Shown here in pieces: positions 45,813 through 55,606 of a DNA stretch of 64,000 bases. Below the pieces are notes generated by a model. It was not told the origin of the DNA and did not search any database. It saw only the letters and a program-made list of their open reading frames with translations. This DNA comes from Candidatus Binatia bacterium (lineage in GTDB: Bacteria; Desulfobacterota; Binatia; HRBIN30). The stretch is from assembly GCA_937925685.1 (NCBI GenBank), contig CALAMI010000012.1, positions 1 through 64,000 on the forward strand, read 5' to 3'. Numbering within the stretch: the stretch's first letter is position 1; the number at the start of each line of letters is the position of its first letter. The position numbers and the translations under genes were made by a program.

Positions 45813-47171
45813 ATGCAACAGGTTCGGTCCATCCTGCTCCTGGACTTAGTGCTGGTCATTTGCTGCAGCGCCTGTGGCCCCGAACGGCCGGGCGTGGACA
45901 GTGGCAAGCTCACTCTCGGAGACACTCTAGCGGTCAACACCCACTACGGCACTCGGGGCAAAGTGGATCGGCAGGCTTTGGCTTTGCTCCGCGCTGCCGG
46001 GGTACGCACGTTACGCAACGACCTAGACTGGGAAGTCGTAGAGACGCAACCTGGTGTTTATGACTTTTCCAGCAGCGATGAGCTCGTGGAAGCGGCCGGC
46101 GCGCAAGGTTTACGCTTGTTCTTCATCCTTGACTACGGCAACAAGCTCTACGGGCCACCCCGCGCGGTCGTCGACGACGTTGGCCGTACGGCCTTTGCGG
46201 CCTTTGCTCGGGCCGCCGCCACCCGTTATCGCGGCAAGGGAATTCTTTGGGAAATCTGGAACGAGCCGAACTGGCCGTTCTTTTGGGGCGGGCGGGGACA
46301 CGGGCCCGACCCCGCAGCCTACGCTAAGCTCGTTGCCGCTACTGTTCCGGCTTTGCGCGCTGCTGACCCTGCGGCAACCATTATTGCCGGTGCCGTCTTA
46401 GCCTCCGTTCATCCAGATTTCTTGGTCCTCGGTGCAATCCCTCACCTGGCATTCCTCGATCGCATCTTCGCTGCCGGCATTCTTCCTATGGTCGACGGCG
46501 TCAGTGCCCATTTCTACCGTGACCAGCCACCGGAATCGGTGTCTACCGACGTGGCCGAGATCCAAGCACTGATGCGGCGATATGAAATCGAGAAACCCGT
46601 CATCAGCGGGGAGTGGGGCTACAGTACCTACGACCCCAAGGCGCCGGTCACGGGTTTTAACTTTCTGCCAGCCGTTTCGCTCGATGGACAAGCAACGTAC
46701 CTTGCCCGAATGATGTTGACCAATTTTTCCCTCGGCATACCCCTCAGTGTCTGGTTCAAGGATCGGGATGAAACAAACCCCTCGCCCGGAAATATCGAAC
46801 ACCACTGGGGCCTGCTGGCGGGCGACCTCAACCCAAAACCTGCGTACTTCGCGTTGCGCACGTTGAGCGAGCTTATTGGGGACGGGACGTTGTCGGAACG
46901 GGTGTGTTATGGCCCCGGCACGCACGGCTTGGTTTTCGACACGTCCCGGGGAAAAGTAACGGCACTCTGGTCGGAAAGCCCGGCAGAGTGGCACCTGACA
47001 CTTTTCGGGGGAAACTCACGGATCATCGATCGCGATGGTCGAGACCTCACGTCAGTGGTTGCTGCCGGGAATCCGCTCCTTACAGGGCCGGACCGAGGGC
47101 CGCTTTACCTACTTGGCAAAGCGGTCGTTCGCGCCCAGGCACTCTCCGCACAAGTCGCCCAATCGCCGTGA
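45813..47171 (+). CDS. Secreted clan GH-A glycoside hydrolase (GH5/GH39-like)
   Basis: The 452-residue protein begins with a hydrophobic signal sequence, ICCSACG, which may be an imperfect lipobox. A (beta/alpha)8 barrel follows, with the acid/base E151 in EIWNEPNW and the nucleophile E267 in VISGEWGYST; this pair defines retaining clan GH-A enzymes. Spacing and the YRDQ and HFY segments resemble GH39/GH5-type cellulase-fold proteins. It would hydrolyse a beta-glycosidic bond outside the cytoplasm. A short C-terminal beta domain follows the barrel. No ribosome binding site is clear; a TTG 12 codons upstream is an alternative. It is divergent from the ROK gene. Confidence 0.8.
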   Translation: MQQVRSILLLDLVLVICCSACGPERPGVDSGKLTLGDTLAVNTHYGTRGKVDRQALALLRAAGVRTLRNDLDWEVVETQPGVYDFSSSDELVEAAGAQGLRLFFILDYGNKLYGPPRAVVDDVGRTAFAAFARAAATRYRGKGILWEIWNEPNWPFFWGGRGHGPDPAAYAKLVAATVPALRAADPAATIIAGAVLASVHPDFLVLGAIPHLAFLDRIFAAGILPMVDGVSAHFYRDQPPESVSTDVAEIQALMRRYEIEKPVISGEWGYSTYDPKAPVTGFNFLPAVSLDGQATYLARMMLTNFSLGIPLSVWFKDRDETNPSPGNIEHHWGLLAGDLNPKPAYFALRTLSELIGDGTLSERVCYGPGTHGLVFDTSRGKVTALWSESPAEWHLTLFGGNSRIIDRDGRDLTSVVAAGNPLLTGPDRGPLYLLGKAVVRAQALSAQVAQSP

Positions 47172-48412
47172 GGCGCGAATTTCATCACTGCCGGCACCGA
47201 GTGTAGGTACCCTGTACCTGTCTGGCTTCAATCCTCCAGCCCCGCAAACTTAGAGCCATTCTTCTGGAACGACTCGGGATGTTCGTCATTCCCTTCTTTT
47301 TAGGGGCAGGGCCGGGGGCAACGAGGGCCGAGGGCTCGCTGTGGAATACACTGACAGTCCTGTGCTGCCGTCGTGCAAGCACGCTTGTCCGCGATACCTT
47401 CCAAAGACGACGCCGATAAAGGCCAGAACCTCACCCACGCGCCCTTATGAAGCCTCGAAGATGACACACCGGCTCCAGATGACAACACCGGAGCAAGGCC
47501 GGCTCGGTATTGGCGGCGCGCCAGAGCTGCTCGAAGGGATGCCAACCGCGGCGACATACGCTCCCCTTTCTGCCGTGAAACAGGCGCCGAACTCCTCGTC
47601 GCCACGGCTGAGCCTACGCGCCGTTCGCGGGTGCCTGGTACCGAGGCGTGCGAACAAGAGTGGCGCGGGCAGTCAATGGTGGGCAAACCTTCCACAGCAA
47701 GCTACACCGTGTGGAGAGCCTCGCGGCTTCGCGCAAGCCTGCTCGGCTCCTCTTCACTTGGTATCTGCCGAACTCCCGTCATCGCCTTTCTGGCGCTTCC
47801 GTGGGGAGCTGGTCCGTGGAGTCCGTCGGCACTTCCTCGCCGCCAAGGAGTCTGCACCAGCCACGCTGCCGCTCACCCGCGCCGCAGCATAGCCGTGCGC
47901 AACCGGCACGAGCTCGTCCTGCGCGCACACGCCGACAGCGAGTCATGCACTTTGCCGAACCCGCAACCGCGCACGCCTGTCCACGCAGTTGTCCACGACT
48001 TTGTCCAGACGGGGCCATTGCCGTTTTCCGCCTCGACGACTCGGAGCGTTTCGGCGACGTTTTACCCACTCGCGAAACGCACAACGTCGGCCTGCGGACG
48101 CTCGGCTGCCTCGTGGTTGCGCCCGAATCCCCAGCACGAACTGCGCACACAGTCACACCAGCAAGCACGCTGGCCGCTTGCCTGCATCGCTTCGTGGTAC
48201 TCGAACACGAGAGGCTGCCCGCCCCAGGTAGCGCAACGCCTGCCTGGCGGGAGTCGTGCACCGCTGGCACGTTAGCCGCTTCTGCAGTGGGAATAGGATG
48301 CGTCTTCTGTCACAGGGCGTAGCAAGCCCAAAGAAGAAACTTTTCCGCGGTATAGGCCGTTGCGTTACGCCCCCGGAAAGTGACCTGCCCCAGACAAACC
48401 GCGGCACTTCAC

Positions 48413-48445
48413 GCTCCTCTTTTGCAAGAGGGGCTTGCCGGCAAG
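48413..48445. repeat. Hairpin plus adjacent palindrome in gene-poor region
   Basis: GCTCCTCTT and AAGAGGGGC form a nine-base stem with one G-T wobble and the loop TTGC. It is followed directly by the perfect palindrome CTTGCCGGCAAG (48434-48445). The pair resembles a terminator plus a binding site. Confidence 0.35.
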
Positions 48446-48481
48446 TTGCCAGCCCACCGGAAAGTGAATCGAGGAGGCAAC

Positions 48482-48604
48482 ATGGGCCGAAGGGTCCAGA
48501 AAGTGGGTGGTCACCCCAGAGAGCACTTCTCTACCAAGCCCTTCAACACGCTGGCGATGCGAGCCGAGAGCGATTGGGCGCGAGGGTGTAGTCAGACCGG
48601 TTAG
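48482..48604 (+). CDS. Possible 40-residue ORF with strong ribosome binding site
   Basis: GAGGAGG lies five bases before an ATG that opens a 40-codon frame (MGRRVQKVGGHPREH...). It is basic and has no recognisable domain. It lies inside the gene-poor region and converges with the acyl-CoA dehydrogenase gene. It could be a small protein, or a chance frame or remnant. Confidence 0.2.
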   Translation: MGRRVQKVGGHPREHFSTKPFNTLAMRAESDWARGCSQTG

Positions 48605-48630
48605 TCCAGCGCGAGAGAAAAGCTTCGCCC

Positions 48631-49926
48631 TCACGACGGCGTTTCTCCATCCAGCCCCAAACGGCGACGAGCGTGTTCGAGCTGGAGTGGTAAGAACTCT
48701 GGCGGCCAGGGTCCGACGTAAGCTGTGTACTGCTTGAGCAGTTGCCGAGCCACGGTGACTTTGTGCACTTCAGTCGGCCCGTCGGCGATGCCCATGACCG
48801 GCACCGCGAGCCACCACCGCATCAAGGGCAGTTCATTGGAACATCCGAGGGCACCGTGTAGTTGGATGGCTCGACGCACTACATCGTGAAGCACTTCTGC
48901 CATCTGTATTTTGGCGGCTGCGATCAACAGGCGTGCTCGGTCGAGGTGGCCTTGGTCGATGTGCCAGGCAGTATACAGAACGAGCAGGCGAAACTGCTCG
49001 AGTTGCACGAAGGAGTCAGCGATCATCTCCTGCACCAATTGCTTGCTCGCCAAGGACTCTCCTTGCACCTTGCGGCTGAGGGCCCGCTCGCACATCATCT
49101 GCAAAGCCTTCTTGGCCACGGCAACGGTGCGCATGGCGTGGTGAATTCTTCCTCCACCGAGCCGCGTCTGCGCGATGGCAAAACCTTCACCCTCTTGGCC
49201 GAGCAGGTGATCGGCTGGTACGCGGCAATTCTCGAAGCGCAGGAGACAGTGGTGGCCAACTCCGAGTGCCTCCGTCCCGAGACCGGCGCGACGCACGATT
49301 GTCAAGCCCGGAGTGTCCGCAGGCACGAGGAACATGGACGCGCCACGGTGGATCGGTACGTCCCGGTTCGTGACCGCCATAACGATGAGAAAAGCGGCAA
49401 GATCTGCGTGCGAGGCAAAGTACTTTTCCCCTTCGAGGACCCACTGGTCGCCGTCGCGAAAGGCGCGGCAGCGAAAACCACTGGGGTCGCTTCCGCCTTG
49501 TGGTTCCGTCATTGCAAAACACGACACAATGTCACCAGCTAGCAAAGGCGCAAGATAGCGCTGCTTCTGCTCCTCCGTGCCGTACGCGGCCAGAATTTCG
49601 GCGTTCCCGGAATCCGGGGCCTGGCACCCGAAAATCGTTGGCGCCCACTGCGAGCGACCCAAAATCTCGTTCATCAACGCAAGTTTGATTTGCCCGTAGC
49701 CTGGCCCGCCCAGTTCCGGACCAAGGTGACAGGCCCATAGCCCCCGCCGTTTGACCTCTTCCTTCAAGGGCTGCGTCAACGCACGCAACCTAGGGTCGCG
49801 GCGGTCGTACGGCGCAGCGGGATCGGGAAACGCTATGTCCAAAGGCTCCACCCGCTCGCGCACAAAGTTGTCCATCCAATCCAGCTTTTCTTGAAACTCT
49901 GGCTCGGTGCAAAAGTCCCAACCCAT
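48631..49926 (-). CDS. Acyl-CoA dehydrogenase, ACAD10/11-like
   Basis: The 431-residue flavoprotein resembles the ACAD10/ACAD11 branch, which acts on 4-hydroxy and long or branched acyl-CoA. FAD contacts occur in CFAMTEPQGGSDPSGF and the HGALGCSNELPLMRWW segment. The usual catalytic Glu motif is replaced by GIADGPTEVHK, giving an Asp, as in ACAD11 relatives. It starts with MGWDFCTEPEFQEKLDWMDNFV, typical of the group. It is divergent from the carboxylase operon, with a 130-base shared promoter region. Confidence 0.9.
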   Translation of the reverse strand: MGWDFCTEPEFQEKLDWMDNFVRERVEPLDIAFPDPAAPYDRRDPRLRALTQPLKEEVKRRGLWACHLGPELGGPGYGQIKLALMNEILGRSQWAPTIFGCQAPDSGNAEILAAYGTEEQKQRYLAPLLAGDIVSCFAMTEPQGGSDPSGFRCRAFRDGDQWVLEGEKYFASHADLAAFLIVMAVTNRDVPIHRGASMFLVPADTPGLTIVRRAGLGTEALGVGHHCLLRFENCRVPADHLLGQEGEGFAIAQTRLGGGRIHHAMRTVAVAKKALQMMCERALSRKVQGESLASKQLVQEMIADSFVQLEQFRLLVLYTAWHIDQGHLDRARLLIAAAKIQMAEVLHDVVRRAIQLHGALGCSNELPLMRWWLAVPVMGIADGPTEVHKVTVARQLLKQYTAYVGPWPPEFLPLQLEHARRRLGLDGETPS

Positions 49927-50056
49927 CGATTTCAGTTCTCCTCAGGCTGAGCCCGTTCTCCCAAGGCAACTCCTAAGTCAATGGTGACCCCATCGCAGCT
50001 CTGTTTCTCGACAACCTGCAATTCGTTAGAAGACCAAGCCACGGAGGTATGCGAGC

Positions 50057-51214
50057 GTGACGTACGAACCTGGCGAGGACATTTACGGTAGCCCCGAGCA
50101 CCGGGCGTTCCGGGAAGCTGTTCGGCGATTCGTACAAACCGAGCTGGTACCGCGCGCCCGGGAGTTCGATAGCCTGGGACGAATCGATAAATCGCTTTAC
50201 CGCAAGATGGGCGAGCTTGGTTTCCTCGGTATTCGCTACGACCCGAAATACGGAGGTCTCGGCCTGGACTACTCTTATCAAGCGATCTTTCTCGAAGAGA
50301 TTGCTCTCTGCGACAACGCCGGCGTTGCCATGGGCATCTCCGTGCAAACCGACATGGCCACGCCCGCGCTCCACAAGTTTGGAAGCGAAGAGCTCAAGCA
50401 AAAATACCTGGCGCCTGCCATCCGCGGGGAAATGGTCGCGGCCATCGCCGTCACCGAGCCCGGGGCTGGCTCCGACGTAGCCCGGATCCAGACTCGCGCC
50501 GTGCGCGATGGCGATCACTGGGTGATCAATGGCTCGAAAATGTACATCACCAATGCTGCAACTGCCGATTGGCTATGCTTACTTGCGGTGACCGATCCTG
50601 ACGCCGGTTACAACGGCTTCGCGCAGATCATCGTACCGACGGATACGCCGGGGTTCAGTTACAAACTCCTGGATAAAATCGGCAACATCGGGTCAGACAC
50701 CGGACTTCTCTTCTTCGACGACGTTCGCGTACCGATCACCAACACCATCGGCGATCCCCGTCGTGGATTCCAACAGCAAATGATGCAGTTCCAAGACGAG
50801 CGTATGGTTCCCGTGGTCATGGCGCCGGTGCAAGCGAGGCAATTGTGGGAAATAACTCTGCAACACTGCCAACAACGCGTCGTCTTTGGGAAACCACTGT
50901 CCAAGCATCAAGTAAACCAACACAAATTTGTGGACATGCTCATTCAAATCACCGCTGCCCAAGAGCTGGCCCACCGCTGCATCCGCTTGATGATGCGCGG
51001 CGTCGACGCCACCAAGGACATTTCCATGGCTAAGGTATTTAACTCGAACGTGCTTCAGTACGTTGCCACCACCTGTGTGCAACTGTTCGGCGGTGCAGGC
51101 TATTGCTGGGAAAACCCAGCCGCGCGAGCCTTTGTGGACTCTCGTTTGCTCACGATCGGTGGCGGAGCCGACGAAGTGATGAAACAAATCGTAGCCAAAC
51201 TGCTGGGCATCTAG
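50057..51214 (+). CDS. Acyl-CoA dehydrogenase heading a carboxylase operon (AtuD/LiuA position)
   Basis: The 385-residue acyl-CoA dehydrogenase has FAD motifs [10 protein letters not shown] and [10 protein letters not shown]. The C-terminal catalytic position is IGGGADEVM, with Gly instead of Glu, and the alternative helix-G position used by isovaleryl-CoA dehydrogenases is Q244 (MMQFQDERM). This resembles the citronellyl-CoA dehydrogenase AtuD group as I remember it, and not LiuA. With the two carboxylase subunits and enoyl-CoA hydratase downstream it should form the alpha,beta-unsaturated acyl-CoA that is then carboxylated. GGAGG lies nine bases before the GTG start. The acyl chain (citronellyl, isovaleryl or other) is unproven. 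Confidence 0.88.
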   Translation: MTYEPGEDIYGSPEHRAFREAVRRFVQTELVPRAREFDSLGRIDKSLYRKMGELGFLGIRYDPKYGGLGLDYSYQAIFLEEIALCDNAGVAMGISVQTDMATPALHKFGSEELKQKYLAPAIRGEMVAAIAVTEPGAGSDVARIQTRAVRDGDHWVINGSKMYITNAATADWLCLLAVTDPDAGYNGFAQIIVPTDTPGFSYKLLDKIGNIGSDTGLLFFDDVRVPITNTIGDPRRGFQQQMMQFQDERMVPVVMAPVQARQLWEITLQHCQQRVVFGKPLSKHQVNQHKFVDMLIQITAAQELAHRCIRLMMRGVDATKDISMAKVFNSNVLQYVATTCVQLFGGAGYCWENPAARAFVDSRLLTIGGGADEVMKQIVAKLLGI

Positions 51215-51224
51215 TCGAGGACGT

Positions 51225-52820
51225 ATGCCGGTTTTACCCACACGCATCGATCCAAAGTCAGAAACCTTTCGGACCAACTACGCGGCCATGCTGGAGCAGG
51301 TGCGCTACCTGCAGGAGCAACTGGCTCTCGCGCGAGCTGGCGGTGGAGACAAGTATGTCCAGCGACACCGCGAGCGTGGCAAGTTGCTACCGCGGGAACG
51401 GATCGAACTTCTTCTCGATCCAGATGCGCCGTTCCTCGAACTGTCGCCTTTGGCCGCGTGGGGCACGGAGTATACGGTCGGTGCTGGCGTCGTCACGGGC
51501 GTTGGGGTGGTCAATGGGGTCGAGTGTGTCCTGGTAGCCAACGATCCGACGGTCAAGGGTGGGGCTATCAATCCGTACGGCCTGGAGAAAAGCTTGCGGG
51601 CGCTCGAAATCTCCGCCAAAAATCGGCTGCCGCTCATTCACCTCACGGAGTCTGCGGGAGCCGACCTGCCAGTACAGTCGAAGATCTTCGTTCCAGGGGG
51701 AAAAACCTTTCGGGAGATCACCCGAAGGTCGGCGGAACGCGTGCCGACAATCTGTCTCGTGTTCGGCAGTTCCACGGCGGGGGGCGCGTACGTACCGGGC
51801 ATGTCGGATTATGTGGTCATGGTGAAGGGCCAGGCCAAGGTTTTTCTCGGGGGGCCCCCCTTGGTGAAAATGGCAACAAACGAGGATGCCGACGAGGAGA
51901 GCCTCGGCGGCGCCGAGATGCACAGCAGGGTTTCCGGCGTTTCCGACTACCTTGCGGAAAACGAGCTCGATGCCATTCGTGTGGCTCGGGAAATCGTAGG
52001 GCATTTGAACTGGCGCAAACTGGGCCAAGCGCGGCTGCGACCGGTGGAGGAACCCCGCTACGATGCGGATGAACTCCTCGGGATTCCCTCTGCAGATTTG
52101 CGCAAGCCATTCGAGGTCCGCGAAGTCATTGCCCGCATTGTCGACGGGTCCTACTTCGAGGAGTTCAAGGCGAACTATGGAACTACCCTAGTGACGGGTT
52201 GGGCCCACCTCCACGGATATCCCTTAGGCATCGTCGCCAACAACGGAATCCTGTTTTCCGATTCTTCCCAAAAGGCGGCACAGTTCATCCAGCTTTGCAA
52301 CAAGATCGACGTGCCCATTTTGTTCCTGCAGAACATCACTGGTTACATGGTCGGGGTGCAGTACGAACAAGGTGGGATCATCAAAGATGGCGCCAAAATG
52401 ATCAACGCCGTTGCCAACTCCACCGTGCCCATGTTCACGGTGATGATCGGCAGTTCGTACGGTGCCGGCAATTACGGCATGTGCGGCCGTGCGTACGATC
52501 CACGGTTCTTGTTCACCTGGCCGAACCACCGCATCGCGGTCATGGGGCCGGAACAGCTTGCGGGAGTGATGTCCATTGTCCGGCGTCAGGCAGCGGAACG
52601 TGCCGGGCAAGCCTTTGACGAAGATCAGGACCGCGCCATCCGTCAAATGGTGGTGCAACAAGTCGAGCAGGAGTCCAACGCGTTTTACGCAACAGCGCGG
52701 CTGTGGGACGACGGGGTCATCGACCCGCGTGAAACGCGCACCGTTCTGGGCATCGTCCTCAGTGCGGCCTTCAACAATGTGGTCAAGGGGACGGATTCGT
52801 TCGGAGTCTACCGCATGTAA
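51225..52820 (+). CDS. Acyl-CoA carboxylase carboxyltransferase (beta) subunit
   Basis: The 531-residue subunit belongs to the methylcrotonyl/geranyl-CoA carboxyltransferase group. It has the two crotonase-like halves, with [16 protein letters not shown], the carboxybiotin/CoA loops [17 protein letters not shown] and [51 protein letters not shown] is diagnostic for the MCC/GCC branch. It transfers carboxyl from biotin to a 3-methyl-branched enoyl-CoA. It lies 10 bases after the dehydrogenase gene and is co-transcribed with the biotin subunit. Confidence 0.93.
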   Translation: MPVLPTRIDPKSETFRTNYAAMLEQVRYLQEQLALARAGGGDKYVQRHRERGKLLPRERIELLLDPDAPFLELSPLAAWGTEYTVGAGVVTGVGVVNGVECVLVANDPTVKGGAINPYGLEKSLRALEISAKNRLPLIHLTESAGADLPVQSKIFVPGGKTFREITRRSAERVPTICLVFGSSTAGGAYVPGMSDYVVMVKGQAKVFLGGPPLVKMATNEDADEESLGGAEMHSRVSGVSDYLAENELDAIRVAREIVGHLNWRKLGQARLRPVEEPRYDADELLGIPSADLRKPFEVREVIARIVDGSYFEEFKANYGTTLVTGWAHLHGYPLGIVANNGILFSDSSQKAAQFIQLCNKIDVPILFLQNITGYMVGVQYEQGGIIKDGAKMINAVANSTVPMFTVMIGSSYGAGNYGMCGRAYDPRFLFTWPNHRIAVMGPEQLAGVMSIVRRQAAERAGQAFDEDQDRAIRQMVVQQVEQESNAFYATARLWDDGVIDPRETRTVLGIVLSAAFNNVVKGTDSFGVYRM

Positions 52821-52834
52821 GAGGGAGGTTTGGG

Positions 52835-54832
52835 GTGGCTCGGTTTCACAAGGTTCTTGTTGCCAATCGCGGAGAAATTGCTCGGCGGATCTTTCGCGCC
52901 TGTCGCCAGCTTGGGCTGAAGACGGTTGCTTTGTTCGCCGACCCGGACCGGGAAGCACCTTTCGTTCGGGAAGCTGACGAGGCCGTGGCCTTAGGTCCGC
53001 CGATCACGGGCCAAGGCTTCTTGGCCATCGAAACGATCATCTCGGCAGCGCGCCGTACGGGCGCCGATGCGATCCATCCAGGCTATGGTTTCCTTGCCGA
53101 GAATGCCGACTTCGCCCAGGCTTGTGCTGACGCAGGGCTCGTTTTTGTCGGCCCTCCCCCTTCGGCGATTCGCGCCATGGGTACAAAAATCGAAGCCAAG
53201 CAAATTGCCGCCAAGGTTGGAGTGCCTGTGATCCCTGGTTTCGCCACCCGCAACCTGACCGAGATCACGGTAATGGAACGGGCCCGAGAGATTGGGTTTC
53301 CGGTTCTGGTGAAAGCGTCCGCCGGGGGCGGGGGCAAGGGAATGCGGCTGGTAGAGCGGCCCGAAGATTTCGGCGCCGCCCTGGCGGCTGCGGGACGAGA
53401 AGCGCAAAGCGCCTTCGGGGACCCGGAGTTGCTGGTGGAACGCTACATCGAGAGACCTCGGCATATCGAGATCCAGGTGCTGGCAGACGAGCACGGGAAC
53501 GTGGTGCATGTCTTCGAGCGCGAGTGCTCCATTCAACGGCGCTATCAAAAAATCCTCGAAGAGAGCCCCTCGCCGTTCCTCGACGATCTCTTGCGTGAGC
53601 GTATGGGGGCGGCAGCCGTGGCGTTGGCGAAGGCCATCGGGTACGTCAATGCAGGCACGGTAGAGTTCGTCGTCGACCCTAACGGCGCATTCTATTTCCT
53701 CGAGATGAACACGCGCTTGCAGGTAGAGCATCCGGTCACCGAAGAAGTTACCGGCTTGGACCTCGTGCTATTGCAACTGGAAATTGCCCAAGGAGCGCCA
53801 CTCCCCTTTGCCCAAGAGGACCTCCTCCTACGTGGCCACGCCATCGAAGCGCGGCTTTACGCGGAAGACCCGTGGCACGACTTTTTACCGTCAACGGGCA
53901 CGATCGTGTGCTGGGAACCAGCAGACATTCCCGGTGTACGATACGAAGGCGGGGTCGAAACTGGCTCAGCCGTAACGATCCATTACGACCCCATGCTGGC
54001 AAAGATTATCGCGCGCGGAACCAGCCGTGGCGAGGCCATCCGCCGCCTGTCACGGGCGCTCGAACAATTGCGGATTCACGGGGTTACGTGCAATCGTGAT
54101 TTCTTGCTCCGCGTTTTGCAGCACGAGCAGTTCCAGGCGGGCAATTTCGATACGCATTTTCTCTCTCGCCACCCGGAGCTTTTCGTCCCGCCGGACCACA
54201 AGGCGGTCGGCAGCGTACACGCACTTGCCGCAGCGCTGTGGGATCAAACACGACGCCGCCAAGAGGCCAAAGTCCTCGCCTCTATTCCCTCTGGCTGGCG
54301 CAACAACCCGAGCCAACGCCAATGGGTGGAGTATCGGTGCGGGGACAGCCTTTTCCGTGTCGAATACCGCATGGTGAGAGGACAGCAGTTCAACGCCTCG
54401 GTGAATGGGCAGGGCCACACCGGCGAAATTGTCTTTGCGGACGAAAGCGGTATTGCCCTCGAAATCGACAGTGTCCGACGCCACTACCTTCTTCACGTGG
54501 CTGGCGCCATGCGGTACGTGGACAGCGTCTTAGGCCACTCGGCCTTAGAAGAGCTACCGCGCTTTCCAGCCCCCGAAATGGAAACGGTTCGTGGCGGCTG
54601 TACGGCTCCCATGCCTGGCCGAATTGTCGCTCTGCGTGTCGAGCCGGGTCAAAGCGTCGAACGTGGCCAGGTGTTGGTCGTTCTCGAGGCCATGAAAATG
54701 GAGCACGAGGTCGTTGCCCCCTTCTCTGGCCGCGTGCAGGAAATTCTCGTCGAACCAGGACAGCAGGTCGAGGCGGGTATGGTCTTAGTCGTAGTCGAGC
54801 CGGCCGAAAACGAGGCCGCTGCGAGCAAGTGA
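52835..54832 (+). CDS. Acyl-CoA carboxylase biotin carboxylase/carrier (alpha) subunit
   Basis: The 665-residue subunit has an ATP-grasp biotin carboxylase domain (KVLVANRGEIARRIFRACR at the start, SAGGGGKGMRLV in the ATP lid and MNTRLQVEHPVTE). A BT linker domain and a C-terminal biotinyl domain with K621 in EAMKMEHE follow. It carboxylates biotin with bicarbonate and ATP. The domain order is that of MccA, PccA, LiuD and AtuF. It pairs with the upstream carboxyltransferase. GGGAGG precedes the GTG start and the next gene follows after 18 bases. Confidence 0.95.
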   Translation: MARFHKVLVANRGEIARRIFRACRQLGLKTVALFADPDREAPFVREADEAVALGPPITGQGFLAIETIISAARRTGADAIHPGYGFLAENADFAQACADAGLVFVGPPPSAIRAMGTKIEAKQIAAKVGVPVIPGFATRNLTEITVMERAREIGFPVLVKASAGGGGKGMRLVERPEDFGAALAAAGREAQSAFGDPELLVERYIERPRHIEIQVLADEHGNVVHVFERECSIQRRYQKILEESPSPFLDDLLRERMGAAAVALAKAIGYVNAGTVEFVVDPNGAFYFLEMNTRLQVEHPVTEEVTGLDLVLLQLEIAQGAPLPFAQEDLLLRGHAIEARLYAEDPWHDFLPSTGTIVCWEPADIPGVRYEGGVETGSAVTIHYDPMLAKIIARGTSRGEAIRRLSRALEQLRIHGVTCNRDFLLRVLQHEQFQAGNFDTHFLSRHPELFVPPDHKAVGSVHALAAALWDQTRRRQEAKVLASIPSGWRNNPSQRQWVEYRCGDSLFRVEYRMVRGQQFNASVNGQGHTGEIVFADESGIALEIDSVRRHYLLHVAGAMRYVDSVLGHSALEELPRFPAPEMETVRGGCTAPMPGRIVALRVEPGQSVERGQVLVVLEAMKMEHEVVAPFSGRVQEILVEPGQQVEAGMVLVVVEPAENEAAASK

Positions 54833-54850
54833 GGTCGGGAGGGAGAGACG

Positions 54851-55606
54851 ATGAATCGGATCAAATATTACGTGAGCAACCAGGTGGCCTCCATTACGCT
54901 CGATCGGCCGGAGCGTCGTAACGCGCTCGACGATGCAATGGTCGATGGCCTACTGACCACGTTTCGCCAAGCGCAGGAAGACGACGCGGTTCGCATGATC
55001 GTTCTGCGCGCCAGCGGCGATACCTTTTGTGCTGGGGCTGACCTTAAAAGCGGGGGCGTTCAGCTACGCGACGCCGAGCAACCATTCGTCACTCTTCTAC
55101 GAGCGATGTGGCACTGTCCCAAGCCGATCGTCGGGTGCATCTCGGGATCTGCCTATGGAGGAGGTTTGGGTCTCATAGCTGCTTGCGACCTGACAGTCGC
55201 TGCAACCGAGGCACAGTTCGCATTCAGCGAGGTACGGGTCGGGGTCGTTCCGGCGATGATTTCGGTGGTCGTGATCCCGAAGATTGGCATCCAAAACGCA
55301 ATGTGGCTTTTCTTGACCGCGGAGCGCTTTTCCGCCGAACGGGCGCGCCAGATGGGCCTCGTGCATCAAGTTTGTCCCCGAAACGAGCTCGATGCCGCTG
55401 TGGAAAACCTTCTCTCTCAGCTCCGCCTGGCCGGGCCCCAAGCATTACGGCATGCAAAAGAGCTAGTACGGCGTGTTCCGCACATGAGCATGGACGAGGC
55501 TTTTCGATACACGAGCGTCTTGATCGGCGAACTGTTTTCTTCTCCCGAGGCGCTGGAAGGGATGCGCGCCTTCGCCGAAAAACGCAAGCCGGCGTGGGCA
55601 CTTTGA
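54851..55606 (+). CDS. Enoyl-CoA hydratase/isomerase (methylglutaconyl- or isohexenylglutaconyl-CoA hydratase type)
   Basis: The 251-residue crotonase-fold enzyme has the oxyanion segment FCAGADLKSGG, the CoA-binding GSAYGGGLGLIAACDL and the catalytic Glu region FSEVRVGVVPAMIS. In leucine (LiuC) and terpene (AtuE) degradation operons an enzyme of this family hydrates the carboxylated product. Its place after the carboxylase subunits fits that step. GGGAGG precedes the ATG. No HMG-CoA lyase or dedicated regulator is next to it, so the pathway is incomplete in this window. Confidence 0.9.
   Translation: MNRIKYYVSNQVASITLDRPERRNALDDAMVDGLLTTFRQAQEDDAVRMIVLRASGDTFCAGADLKSGGVQLRDAEQPFVTLLRAMWHCPKPIVGCISGSAYGGGLGLIAACDLTVAATEAQFAFSEVRVGVVPAMISVVVIPKIGIQNAMWLFLTAERFSAERARQMGLVHQVCPRNELDAAVENLLSQLRLAGPQALRHAKELVRRVPHMSMDEAFRYTSVLIGELFSSPEALEGMRAFAEKRKPAWAL

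Larger units (their letters stand above)
47172..48630. other. 1.46-kb gene-poor convergent region
   Basis: No gene can be supported between two converging genes. Open frames up to 224 codons occur in several overlapping frames on both strands, rich in Arg, Ser, Ala and Cys, as expected of GC-rich non-coding sequence. A hairpin at 48413-48434, a 12-base palindrome just after it and a 12-base-spaced short repeat near 47978 are the only structures seen. A 40-codon frame near 48482 has a strong ribosome binding site but no recognisable content. Confidence 0.5.

Noticed and set aside
47978-48010. TGTCCA repeated at 12-base steps as an iteron or DnaA-box array
   Set aside because: Only three imperfect units occur and they do not match the DnaA box, so an origin is not supported.
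47648-48322. 224-codon plus-strand open frame
   Set aside because: It is Arg/Ser/Ala/Cys-rich with no motif, overlapping two other frames of similar length; GC-rich sequence readily gives such frames.
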